In this document: one piece after another, positions 8,252-14,368 of the stretch
Numbering within the stretch: position 1 is the first letter of the stretch
How the letters are laid out: each line of letters starts with the position of its first letter
The notes under the pieces: model-generated
The model's database searches: none
What the model saw: only the letters and a program-made list of their open reading frames with translations
What the model was told of the DNA's origin: nothing
Position numbers and translations under genes: made by a program
NCBI GenBank assembly: GCA_946618265.1
Contig: CAMOLA010000020.1
Location: forward strand, 1-34,572
Length of the DNA stretch: 34,572 nucleotides
Reading direction: 5' to 3'
From: an uncultured Eggerthellaceae bacterium
Lineage (GTDB): Bacteria; Actinomycetota; Coriobacteriia; Coriobacteriales; Eggerthellaceae

Positions 8252-8284
8252 AAAAAAGCCTGAAGAGGCTTTACCTCTTCAGGC
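8252..8284 (-). terminator. Rho-independent terminator of the PepSY lipoprotein gene
   Basis: On the minus strand a perfect 11-bp stem (GCCTGAAGAGG with CCTCTTCAGGC) and a 5-base loop are followed directly by six T. It lies 48 bases after the lipoprotein stop codon. This is the clearest intrinsic terminator in the window and contrasts with the many palindromes that lack a T-tract. Confidence 0.9.
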
Positions 8285-8331
8285 CCTTTGCATGAGCGAT
8301 AGCGCCCTTGCGTCAGCTGGAGAGCCGATCG

Positions 8332-8847
8332 CTAGTCGTCGACCTCGGAGTTGGAGTACAAGACTTCGCCCGTCGTGGCGTCGATGTCGTAGTCGTATTC
8401 CATGCCGCCCGCGTTGAAGTCGACGTCGTAGTGCACCGTGGCATCGTCGAGGTCGAGCTCGGCGTCAAGGTCGACCACGTCGGCCCGTGCAACGCCGGCA
8501 TGCCCAAGTGCCGTCTCGATGGCAACTTCCTCGCCGATGTAGGCGCCCTGCGACGCAGCAGGCGCGGATGCCGCGGGTGCGGTTGCGGCTGCGGCTGCGC
8601 TCGAAGCTGCGGCCTCGGTTGCGGCTGCTGCCGAACTGGCTTCGACTGCCGTGGACTCTGCAGCTGCTGCCGCCTCGCTTGCCGCTGCGCTTGCAGCAGA
8701 TGCGGCCTCGGTCGCGGCCGCCGATGCGCTTGCGGCAGAAGTCGATGCGGCCGCCGAAGAAGCCGGAGCGCTACCGCACCCAGCCAAGCCGAGCGTCGCT
8801 GCCAACGCCGCCGCTGCCACCAGAGCGATGATCTTCTTGTTTCCCAT
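8332..8847 (-). CDS. Lipoprotein with long Ala/Ser-rich linker and PepSY-like domain
   Basis: A 171-residue predicted lipoprotein. The signal peptide ends in the lipobox LAGC, with Cys24 as the lipidation site. Residues 25-100 are almost only Ala, Ser, Thr and Glu, a flexible spacer that would hold the domain away from the membrane. Residues 102-171 resemble one PepSY unit: YIGEEVAIETAL helix, then alternating acidic strands HYDVDFNAGGMEYDYDIDATTGEVL. PepSY domains are associated with peptidase inhibition and extracytoplasmic folding or metal roles; the exact role here is unknown. ATG 8847 has GGAGGG 5 bases upstream. It is a single-gene unit with its own terminator at 8252-8284. The linker DNA is low-complexity GCN/TCN repeats and may vary in length between strains. 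Confidence 0.85.
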   Translation of the reverse strand: MGNKKIIALVAAAALAATLGLAGCGSAPASSAAASTSAASASAAATEAASAASAAASEAAAAAESTAVEASSAAAATEAAASSAAAAATAPAASAPAASQGAYIGEEVAIETALGHAGVARADVVDLDAELDLDDATVHYDVDFNAGGMEYDYDIDATTGEVLYSNSEVDD

Positions 8848-8961
8848 GAAGCCCTCCTTCTCGATTGCTTACCTTAGTTCCCCATAATAGCGCTTTCACG
8901 GCCTAATACACCCAACAACACCCGCCCATCCCAACTCTTCCGACGTGCATTTGCCCAAGGA

Positions 8962-8988
8962 GACCGAAAGGGAGACTCCCTTTCGGTC
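8962..8988. repeat. Perfect 27-bp palindrome (GACCGAAAGGGAG family), copy 1
   Basis: Perfect 13-base arms GACCGAAAGGGAG and complement around a single A. The 27 bases and the next CAGT overlap are identical to 11671-11700. It lies between the lipoprotein and the 9052-9525 gene. No T-tract follows on either strand. Confidence 0.93.
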
Positions 8989-8994
8989 AGTTAC

Positions 8995-9025
8995 ATGGGC
9001 CAGCCAACCACGTTGACTGGCCCAT
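8995..9025. repeat. Hairpin with ATGGGCCAG arms, downstream of the 9052 gene
   Basis: Fourteen-base arms 8995-9008 and 9012-9025 pair with one mismatch around CAC. On the plus strand TTT follows (9026-9028), a short U-run; on the minus strand, the direction of the neighbouring gene, no T-tract follows. It could still be a 3' hairpin for the 9052-9525 transcript, whose stop is 26 bases away. A similar GGGCCAG hairpin lies after hom at 12878-12904. Confidence 0.7.
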
Positions 9026-9051
9026 TTTCATGACGCTTGAGATCCGTTTCG

Positions 9052-9525
9052 CTACGCGAAGCTTAGCGACGCGAGCAGGGCGTCGTACATCGCGCGGTTC
9101 GCCTCGGCGAGCTCCGCGCGCGTGTAGTAGTACAGCGTGTAGCAGCATTTCCCGTGCTGCACCACGATGGTCTCGCACGACTGCGTGATGCCCTGGATCT
9201 CATACGAATAGCCGAACCCCGTGGCCTCCTGCCCCGCGACCTCGCGCGTGAAGAACCCGCTGCACGCATACCCCTGCTTGCGGAACGACTTGCTCAGGGC
9301 CTTCTCGGCGCGCTTGGCAAGCGACGCGGAGCTCGCGAGCTTCTGCATGAATTCGTGCGAATCCTTCCAAATCACGGTGAAGACGACGTGGTTCTCCTCG
9401 TCGCGTATGCCCCACATGTCGGCGTAATCCATGCCGTACGCCTGCTTCAGCTGCTCGGGGCTCATGATGCTGAAACTGTCAGGGTAGGTGAGGGCAAGTT
9501 CCCCGTGTATCAACGCGTTTTGCAT
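9052..9525 (-). CDS. Hypothetical protein, 157 residues
   Basis: I do not recognise the family with confidence. The protein starts MQNALIHGELALTYPDSF and reads like a compact alpha/beta domain: strand-rich start, a basic helix around 62-85 (SLAKRAEKALSKSF), then strands (GFGYSYEIQG, ETIVVQHGKCCYTLYYYT) and a final helix (ELAEANRAMYDALLASLSF). This pattern resembles small DUF1795/PsbP-like folds, but that is only a resemblance. No signal peptide or TM helix is seen, so it is probably cytosolic. ATG 9525 has AAAGGGA about 8 bases upstream. The longer frame to 9594 reads into repeat DNA and is not used. It appears to be a single-gene unit flanked by palindromic repeats on both sides. Confidence 0.75.
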   Translation of the reverse strand: MQNALIHGELALTYPDSFSIMSPEQLKQAYGMDYADMWGIRDEENHVVFTVIWKDSHEFMQKLASSASLAKRAEKALSKSFRKQGYACSGFFTREVAGQEATGFGYSYEIQGITQSCETIVVQHGKCCYTLYYYTRAELAEANRAMYDALLASLSFA

Positions 9526-9551
9526 ACCATCGTCCCTTTCTCTTCGCTCGC

Positions 9552-9664
9552 CGCCCGCTCCGGTCCCCCACGTCGCGAACGTGAACAAGTACATGAACAG
9601 GGGACGTGTTCCTGTTCAAATGATGCCAGACGCCCGCTCCGGTCTCTCACGTTGCGAACGTAAA
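9552..9664. repeat. Pair of 34-bp direct repeats (CGCCCGCTCCGGTC...)
   Basis: Copies 9552-9585 and 9631-9664 share CGCCCGCTCCGGTC, CACGT, GCGAACGT and AA, differing at four positions. Between them lies the first GAACAGG element. This 317-base spacer (9526-9842) between the 9052-9525 gene and rlmD holds no gene that I can support; it is built mainly from repeats. Confidence 0.8.
9595..9627. repeat. GAACAGG...CCTGTTC element with AAATGATGCC tail, copy 1
   Basis: A 33-base unit with inverted ends GAACAGG / CCTGTTC followed by AAATGATGCC. It recurs at 9777-9809 with two changes in the loop. The sequence GGGGAC-GT inside it resembles the core of the GGGGACNGTCCCC palindromes elsewhere in the window. 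Confidence 0.8.
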
Positions 9665-9776
9665 CCATATCGACAGTATAAAACCCCTCGGCACAACCAA
9701 GCAGCTCGCGCCCCTAGCTGTTCCCTAACCGTTCCGCTAGCCTACCGCCACTTCAGTCGTTTTATTTCACCCGAAC

Positions 9777-9809
9777 GAACAGGGAGCGTGTTCCTGTTCA
9801 AATGATGCC
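9777..9809. repeat. GAACAGG...CCTGTTC element, copy 2
   Basis: Same 33-base unit as 9595-9627, in the same orientation, differing at two loop bases (GGGAGC for GGGGAC). It lies 8 bases from the palindrome that overlaps the rlmD stop codon. Confidence 0.8.
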
Positions 9810-9817
9810 GCATGAAC

Positions 9818-9850
9818 AATCATAAAGAGGGATACTGCCTTTTTATGATT
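9818..9850. repeat. Palindrome overlapping the rlmD stop codon
   Basis: Thirteen-base arms AATCATAAAGAGG (9818-9830) and CCTTTTTATGATT (9838-9850) pair with a single G-T mismatch around a 7-base loop. The methyltransferase stop codon TAA (9843-9845) and its last residues are in the right arm. In the minus-strand RNA the stem contains U-rich and A-rich sides but no terminal U-tract follows. Confidence 0.88.
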
Positions 9851-11204
9851 TGGACAGCAATGCCACGCACTCCACGTGATCGGTGTGGGGGAACATGTCC
9901 ACCGGCTGAACCACCTGAAGCTGATAGCCGCGCTGCGCAAGGTGGCGCACGTCGCGCACCTGGGTGGCGGGATTGCACGAGACGTAGACGATGCGCGCAG
10001 GCGCGAGCTGGGCAGCTGCATCGAGGAACTCCGGCGTCGACCCCGCGCGCGGCGGGTCCATGAGCACGACGTCGGCGCGCTCCCCCGCCTCCGAGAACTC
10101 GCGCATGAACTCCGTCGCATCGGCGGCCACGAACTGCGCGTTCTCGACGCCGTTGTGGCGGGCGTTCTCGCGCGCGTCGCGGATAGCCGACTCAACCGAA
10201 TCGACGCCGATGACCTCGGCAGCGCCCCGTTTGGCTGCGACGAGCCCGATCGTCCCCGTGCCGCAGTAGGCATCGATCGCGCGTTGCGTGCCGTCGAGGC
10301 GCGCCAAGTCGATGGCTGCATCGTAAAGCACCGTCGTCTGTTCGGCGTTCACCTGGTAAAACGATTGGGACGAAATGCGGAAGCTCAGCCCGCAGAGCGT
10401 ATCCAGGATGAAACCCGGCCCGTACAGGCGCTGCTCGCGTTGCCCCAGGATGACGTTGGTCTGGCGCGTGTTCACGTTCTGCACGATGGTCGTGATGAAC
10501 GGGCAGCGGCGCATGAGCTCGCGGCAGAACGCCTTGGAATTGGGGAACGCCTCGTCGTTCGTCACGAGCGTCACGAGCACTTCCCCGCTTTCATGGCCCA
10601 CACGCACGATGACGTGGCGCAAAAAGCCCGTGCCGCGGTTTTCGTCGTAGGGCGCGATGCCGAATTTGCGCATGATGGCGCGAATGGCGGCGATGGCCTG
10701 CTGGGCTTGCTCGTTCTCGAGCAGGCAGCCGTCGGTGGGCACGAGTCGATGCGTGCCGGCCGCGTACATGCCCGTGAGGATCTCGCGACCACCATTGGGG
10801 CCGCGCTTCCCAGGCGCGAACGGCGAAGTCACCTTGTTGCGATAGTGAAAGGGATCGCCCATGCCCAAGATGGGCCGGATATCGACCTGGGAAAAGTCTG
10901 CGAACAGCTCGGCGATACGCGCATCCTTGGCTGCAAGCTGGTCAGCGTAAGGCACGTCGACATGCTGGCAGGCGCCGCATTCGCGTGCAACCGGGCAGCG
11001 AGACGCGCCCAGCTCAGCTGCCTGCGGGCGATTCCCAGCTTTGCGAACCTGCCGTTCGCCCGCCCGGCGAGCCGCTTTGCCTTTACGGACAGATGCATTT
11101 TCAACGCGCCGCTTCTCGCCAGCGCTTTTCGAAGGGCGCTTCTTGGCTGATGCAGCTTTGCGGTTCTGGTTCGCGTTGTTGCTTTTTGACGATTGCTTGA
11201 CCAT
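9843..11204 (-). CDS. rlmD: RlmD/RumA-type 23S rRNA (uracil-C5)-methyltransferase
   Basis: A 453-residue SAM-dependent RNA m5U methyltransferase of the RumA/TrmA class. It has the 4Fe-4S ligand set C-x5-C-x2-C (Cys70, 76, 79) plus Cys160 in TDGCLL, as in RumA. SAM is bound through DAYCGTGTIGL (311-321). LMDPPRAG is the conserved DPPR region, Cys410 in VSCNPAT is the nucleophile that attacks uracil C6, and Glu445 in DHVEC is the general base. The first 65 residues are Lys/Arg-rich and replace the N-terminal TRAM domain of E. coli RlmD, perhaps as an RNA-binding tail. The exact target uridine (U1939, U747 or tRNA U54) cannot be fixed by sequence, so the symbol is provisional. ATG 11204 is preceded by GGGGGAG. 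It is divergent from the YvlD-like gene. Confidence 0.88.
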   Translation of the reverse strand: MVKQSSKSNNANQNRKAASAKKRPSKSAGEKRRVENASVRKGKAARRAGERQVRKAGNRPQAAELGASRCPVARECGACQHVDVPYADQLAAKDARIAELFADFSQVDIRPILGMGDPFHYRNKVTSPFAPGKRGPNGGREILTGMYAAGTHRLVPTDGCLLENEQAQQAIAAIRAIMRKFGIAPYDENRGTGFLRHVIVRVGHESGEVLVTLVTNDEAFPNSKAFCRELMRRCPFITTIVQNVNTRQTNVILGQREQRLYGPGFILDTLCGLSFRISSQSFYQVNAEQTTVLYDAAIDLARLDGTQRAIDAYCGTGTIGLVAAKRGAAEVIGVDSVESAIRDARENARHNGVENAQFVAADATEFMREFSEAGERADVVLMDPPRAGSTPEFLDAAAQLAPARIVYVSCNPATQVRDVRHLAQRGYQLQVVQPVDMFPHTDHVECVALLSKS

Positions 11205-11263
11205 ATGACTCCCCCATTCGAAATCATGATACCGTCAGCTCAGCCAATTACTGGGAGGACACC

Positions 11264-11632
11264 ATGAATTTCATCATCCGCTGGGTAGTAACCGCCGTTT
11301 CCGTCGGTGCGGCCGTGTTTCTCGTGCCCGGCATAACCACCGTCGGATCCGACTCCGCAATCGCAATCGCCGTGCTGGGCCTCGTGCTCGCTTTGATCAA
11401 CGTCAGCATCAAGCCGATTCTGCAGTTCCTCAGCTTCCCCATCACGGTCATCACGCTCGGCATCTTCTACCTGGTGCTCAACGCCTTGATGCTGCAACTC
11501 GCCGCCAGCGTGGCCACGGGCATCTTCGGCAGCGGCATCGCCATCAACGGCTTCCTCAGCGCCATCCTCGGCTCGATCGTCATTAGCATCGTCAGCAGCA
11601 TCGTCAACGGCATGATCGGCAACGACGCCTAA
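11264..11632 (+). CDS. YvlD/phage-holin-4-like small membrane protein
   Basis: A 122-residue protein of the Phage_holin_4_2 (PF04020) family, known from Bacillus YvlD. It is nearly all hydrophobic, with four predicted TM helices (about 3-23, 31-53, 57-83, 88-116). The sequences LINVSIKPIL and LSFPITVITLGIFYLVLNALML match the conserved family centre. Members are often linked with cell-envelope stress genes; no catalytic residue is known and the holin name reflects only similarity. ATG 11264 is preceded by GGGAGGA 5 bases upstream. It is one of only two plus-strand genes in the window and is divergent from rlmD across 59 bases, which must hold both promoters. Confidence 0.9.
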   Translation: MNFIIRWVVTAVSVGAAVFLVPGITTVGSDSAIAIAVLGLVLALINVSIKPILQFLSFPITVITLGIFYLVLNALMLQLAASVATGIFGSGIAINGFLSAILGSIVISIVSSIVNGMIGNDA

Positions 11633-11670
11633 CTCGACAAAACGGACCTCCAGGGTAACTACTTCATACA

Positions 11671-11697
11671 GACCGAAAGGGAGACTCCCTTTCGGTC
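11671..11697. repeat. Perfect 27-bp palindrome (GACCGAAAGGGAG family), copy 2
   Basis: Identical to 8962-8988, with perfect 13-base arms around a single A, followed by the same AGT. It lies 39 bases after the stop of the YvlD-like gene, in the 299-base convergent spacer 11633-11931 that otherwise holds the 11799-11829 palindrome and no gene I can support. Confidence 0.93.
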
Positions 11698-11798
11698 AGT
11701 GTGCTGGAGAGGCGCGCCTGGCGATGCGGGCCTGATGCCGGCCCGACGGAGATGAAGGCCCGCACGATGCGTGGGTTAGCGGCAAAAAATGTGCGTCC

Positions 11799-11829
11799 GT
11801 CATGAAAAGGGACTGTCCCCTTTCATGAC
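11799..11829. repeat. Palindrome GTCATGAAAAGGGAC / GTCCCCTTTCATGAC
   Basis: Fifteen-base arms pair with one mismatch (11808 with 11820) around a central T. The inner GGGACTGTCCC is shared with the TATACATTTGGGGAC palindromes at 17399, 17545, 19085 and 19213, but the outer arm (GTCATGAAA) is different and still self-complementary. Confidence 0.9.
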
Positions 11830-11931
11830 TATGCAGGAAGTATTGGCGGATGGCGCAATGACCGACCGAACCCGCCCAGGGTAAGTGTTCCAGGGTTCCC
11901 CTGAGCCCGCCCTGAAGGCCCGTTTCGCGTT

Positions 11932-12585
11932 TCACTCGAAATCGGCGGCGGTGATGCCTTCGAAACCGTCGAGTACACGTTCGGAATACTCTGCGAGCTG
12001 TTCGTGCGTGCCGCACCAATCGGTGCTGTACACGCCCACGGTTCGACACCCTGCCGTGCGCGCGGCCTCGAGCGCGTACCAGCTGTCGTCGAACAGCCAC
12101 GCATCCTGCGGCTGTGCGCCCATGCGCTCGCATACGTGCAGGTACGTGTTGGGATCGCGCTTGGTCATGGCAATGTCCTCGACCGAAATGATGTCGTCGA
12201 TGAACGAGATGAGCCCCGTGCGCTCGAGTCCCGTCGTCAGGAACAGATGCGGGCTCGATGACAGCACGCAGATGGCGGCGCCCGCATCGCGCAGCGACGC
12301 GACGAACGACGGCACGCCCGGCACGACCTGGGCCTGCGTACGATAGTAGTCCAGCATGAACTCGTTGATGAACCGCATGACGTCCTCGGGGCTTTCGCCT
12401 ACGCCGTATTGTTCGTTGAAGAAGGCGCTGACCTCTTCGAGCGTATAGGTGTTCAGCAGATCGCGCTCCTCCTTGGTCAGCACGATGCCGGCCACGCGCG
12501 CAATATGCCGCTCCGCGTCGTGCCAAGCATCGATCGTGGCCATGAGCGTGCCATCGCAATCGAGCATGAACAGCTGTTTTGTCAT
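11932..12585 (-). CDS. HAD-superfamily phosphatase (phosphoglycolate phosphatase / beta-PGM-like)
   Basis: A 217-residue HAD hydrolase with an alpha-helical cap of subtype C1. Motif I is DCDGTL, with Asp9 as the nucleophile and Asp11 as the acid/base. Motif II is the serine run at 109-111 (VLSSSP). Lys142 is the motif III lysine, and DD at 166-167 (WLFDDS) binds Mg2+. The cap spans about 15-85. This arrangement fits phosphoglycolate phosphatase or beta-phosphoglucomutase-like enzymes acting on small phosphomonoesters; the substrate is not determined. The frame stays open to 12846, but that extension reads through inverted repeats. ATG 12585 has a perfect AGGAGG 10 bases upstream. It is separated from hom by 328 bases of structured repeats and is probably its own unit. 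Confidence 0.9.
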   Translation of the reverse strand: MTKQLFMLDCDGTLMATIDAWHDAERHIARVAGIVLTKEERDLLNTYTLEEVSAFFNEQYGVGESPEDVMRFINEFMLDYYRTQAQVVPGVPSFVASLRDAGAAICVLSSSPHLFLTTGLERTGLISFIDDIISVEDIAMTKRDPNTYLHVCERMGAQPQDAWLFDDSWYALEAARTAGCRTVGVYSTDWCGTHEQLAEYSERVLDGFEGITAADFE

Positions 12586-12632
12586 GTACGTTCTCCTCCT
12601 GAGGCGGTCGTTACTATTCACACCCCAGCAGC

Positions 12633-12732
12633 CTGGGTCGGCGGCGGGGCGCGTAGCCGCTTGCGCAGCTGCAAATTTTAAATCTTCCAAAATGCGAGCA
12701 GCTGTAGGCCTAGCGCCCTGCCGCCGACCCGG
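12633..12732. repeat. 100-base imperfect palindrome upstream of the HAD gene
   Basis: Outer arms 12633-12652 and 12713-12732 (GGGTCGGCGGC / GCCGCCGACCC and flanks) pair over 20 bases with two mismatches. A second inner stem is possible: CAGCTG at 12666-12671 with 12699-12704, and ATTTT 12675-12679 with AAAAT 12689-12693, closing a 9-base loop. The A/T-rich centre in a GC-rich frame gives a long two-part hairpin. On the minus strand it would lie 48-147 bases upstream of the HAD start, so it could be a leader RNA or a dispersed repeat. Confidence 0.82.
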
Positions 12733-12785
12733 ACGACCGAGAGGCCAGCGTGAACAGTAACATGTGGTCTTCGTAGAGCTCGACA

Positions 12786-12875
12786 TGCCATCCTGAGCGC
12801 AACGAAGGATCTTCGCGAAGCAGTCGAGCAGATCAGCGCTTCGCAAAGATCCTTCCGCATAGGCTCAGGATGGCA
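12786..12875. repeat. Inverted repeat of CATCCTGAGC...GAAGGATCTT type
   Basis: Left arm 12786-12820 (TGCCATCCTGAGC, then GAAGGATCTTCGCGAAG) and right arm 12839-12875 match as reverse complements with a few mismatches and a 2-base length difference. The loop is 18 bases. CATCCTGAGC-GAAGGATCTT repeats are well known as intergenic repeats in many unrelated bacteria. It lies between the 100-base palindrome and the hom stop codon. Confidence 0.87.
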
Positions 12876-12877
12876 AG

Positions 12878-12904
12878 GGGCCAGGCGACTGGGTTCGCTG
12901 GCCC
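12878..12904. repeat. GGGCCAG hairpin after hom
   Basis: GGGCCAG (12878-12884) pairs with CTGGCCC (12898-12904), with weaker pairing toward the centre. It starts 9 bases after the hom stop on the minus strand. No T-tract follows. The outer stem resembles the hairpin at 8995-9025. Confidence 0.6.
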
Positions 12905-12913
12905 GCTTCTCGG

Positions 12914-14197
12914 CTAGTCCTCCACGCGGATGACGGTCGGGTCGGCTTGCAGCATGTCGTCCATGTCGGCAAGCTCGGCGAGCGCTGCGCGGATGTTCTT
13001 CTCGGCGGCCGTGTGCGTCACGAAGATGAGGTTCACGGCATCGCGAGCACGCGTGCCTTCCTGCGACACCGAGCGCAGAGACACGTCATGCCGCGCGAAC
13101 ACGTCGGCCGCGCACGCGAGCACGCCCGTGCGATCGGGCACGACCAGGCGGATGTAGTAGCGCATCTCGAGGTTCTCGATGGGCACGATGGCCAGGTCGT
13201 CGGTGCAGGTGCAGCCGACGATAGGCGGAATGCCCAGCGTGATGTGGCGCGCGACGTCCAGCACGTCGCCCATGACCGCGCTCGCGGCCGGGCCGGCACC
13301 TGCGCCCTCGCCGAAGAACATGGTCTCGCCCACGGCGTCGCCGGTAACGTAAATCGCGTTGTACACGCCGTTGACCTTGGCCATCTGGTGCTCTTCGGGG
13401 ATCATGGTGGGGTGCACGCGCACGTCCACGCCGTCCGCCGTGCGATGCGCGATCGCGAGCAGCTTGACCACATAGCCCATGTCGTGCGCGGTCGCCAAGT
13501 CGAGCGGCTGCACGTTGCGGATGCCCTCGGTGTGCACGTCGTCCAGAACCACGCGCGAGTTGAACGCGATGGATGCCAGGATGGCGATCTTGGCCGCCGC
13601 GTCGAAACCGTCGACATCGGCCGTGGGGTCGGCTTCGGCGAATCCCTTGGCCTGCGCCTCGGCAAGCACCTCGTCGTAGGGCATGCCATCTTCGTCCATG
13701 CGCGTGAGCATGTAGTTTGTCGTGCCGTTGACGATACCGAGCACCGAGATGATCTCGTTGGAGATAAGGGAATGCTTCAGCGGATCGATGATGGGGATGC
13801 CGCCGCCCACGCTGGCCTCGAACGCGATCTCGACGCCGGCCTCGTCGGCCAAGTGGAAAATCTCCTCGCCGGACGTGGCCATGAGCGCCTTGTTGGCCGT
13901 GACCACGTTCTTGCCGGCCTTGAGCGCATTGCATACGATGGTGTGCGCCACGCCCGTGCCGCCGATGAGCTCGATGACCAGGTTGATGTCGGGATCGTTG
14001 ATGATGTCGTTGAAATCGCTCGTGAAGAGGTGACCCACGCCATGAGCCTCTGCTTCGGCCGAATCGAGCGAGCACACGCGCACGAGCTCGATGTCGACGC
14101 CGAGGTGGCGCTTGAAGTCGTCCCTATGGTTGTTGATGATGTCAATGCACCCACCGCCCACGGTGCCGGTGCCGATCAAACCGATTTTCACAGACAT
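12914..14197 (-). CDS. hom: Homoserine dehydrogenase with ACT domain
   Basis: A 427-residue homoserine dehydrogenase, which reduces aspartate semialdehyde to homoserine for threonine and methionine synthesis. The N-terminal Rossmann fold carries GTGTVGGG (about 9-16). The catalytic domain shows TANKAL, FEASVGGGIPII, the long GIVNGTTNYML motif, EADPTADVDGFDAAAK and the family lysine region. The C-terminal ACT domain (about 348-425, from YYIRLVVPDRTGVLA) is the usual site for threonine feedback. Length and layout match the Gram-positive single-function type, not the aspartokinase fusion. ATG 14197 has AAAGGGA 6 bases upstream. The 171-base space to the MFS gene holds no clear motif. lysA of the same amino-acid family lies about 3.4 kb away. 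Confidence 0.96.
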   Translation of the reverse strand: MSVKIGLIGTGTVGGGCIDIINNHRDDFKRHLGVDIELVRVCSLDSAEAEAHGVGHLFTSDFNDIINDPDINLVIELIGGTGVAHTIVCNALKAGKNVVTANKALMATSGEEIFHLADEAGVEIAFEASVGGGIPIIDPLKHSLISNEIISVLGIVNGTTNYMLTRMDEDGMPYDEVLAEAQAKGFAEADPTADVDGFDAAAKIAILASIAFNSRVVLDDVHTEGIRNVQPLDLATAHDMGYVVKLLAIAHRTADGVDVRVHPTMIPEEHQMAKVNGVYNAIYVTGDAVGETMFFGEGAGAGPAASAVMGDVLDVARHITLGIPPIVGCTCTDDLAIVPIENLEMRYYIRLVVPDRTGVLACAADVFARHDVSLRSVSQEGTRARDAVNLIFVTHTAAEKNIRAALAELADMDDMLQADPTVIRVED

Positions 14198-14368
14198 GGC
14201 GATTCCCTTTCATTGATTTTTCGCATGGTAATACTTTACCCGAAAAGCCGATGATTCTCCCGAAACCGCGGGAAAACCCGCTCAGCGGCACAATGGCCAG
14301 ACACTTCGTCAACGTTTCTGCAAGACGCTTGCGCCTGACGGAGACGCCGGCTAAGCGTCAAGCGAGCT

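Noticed and set aside
12586..12846. N-terminal extension of the HAD protein to 12846
   Set aside because: The sequence is two inverted repeats; the AGGAGG at ATG 12585 and the motif I position fix the start.
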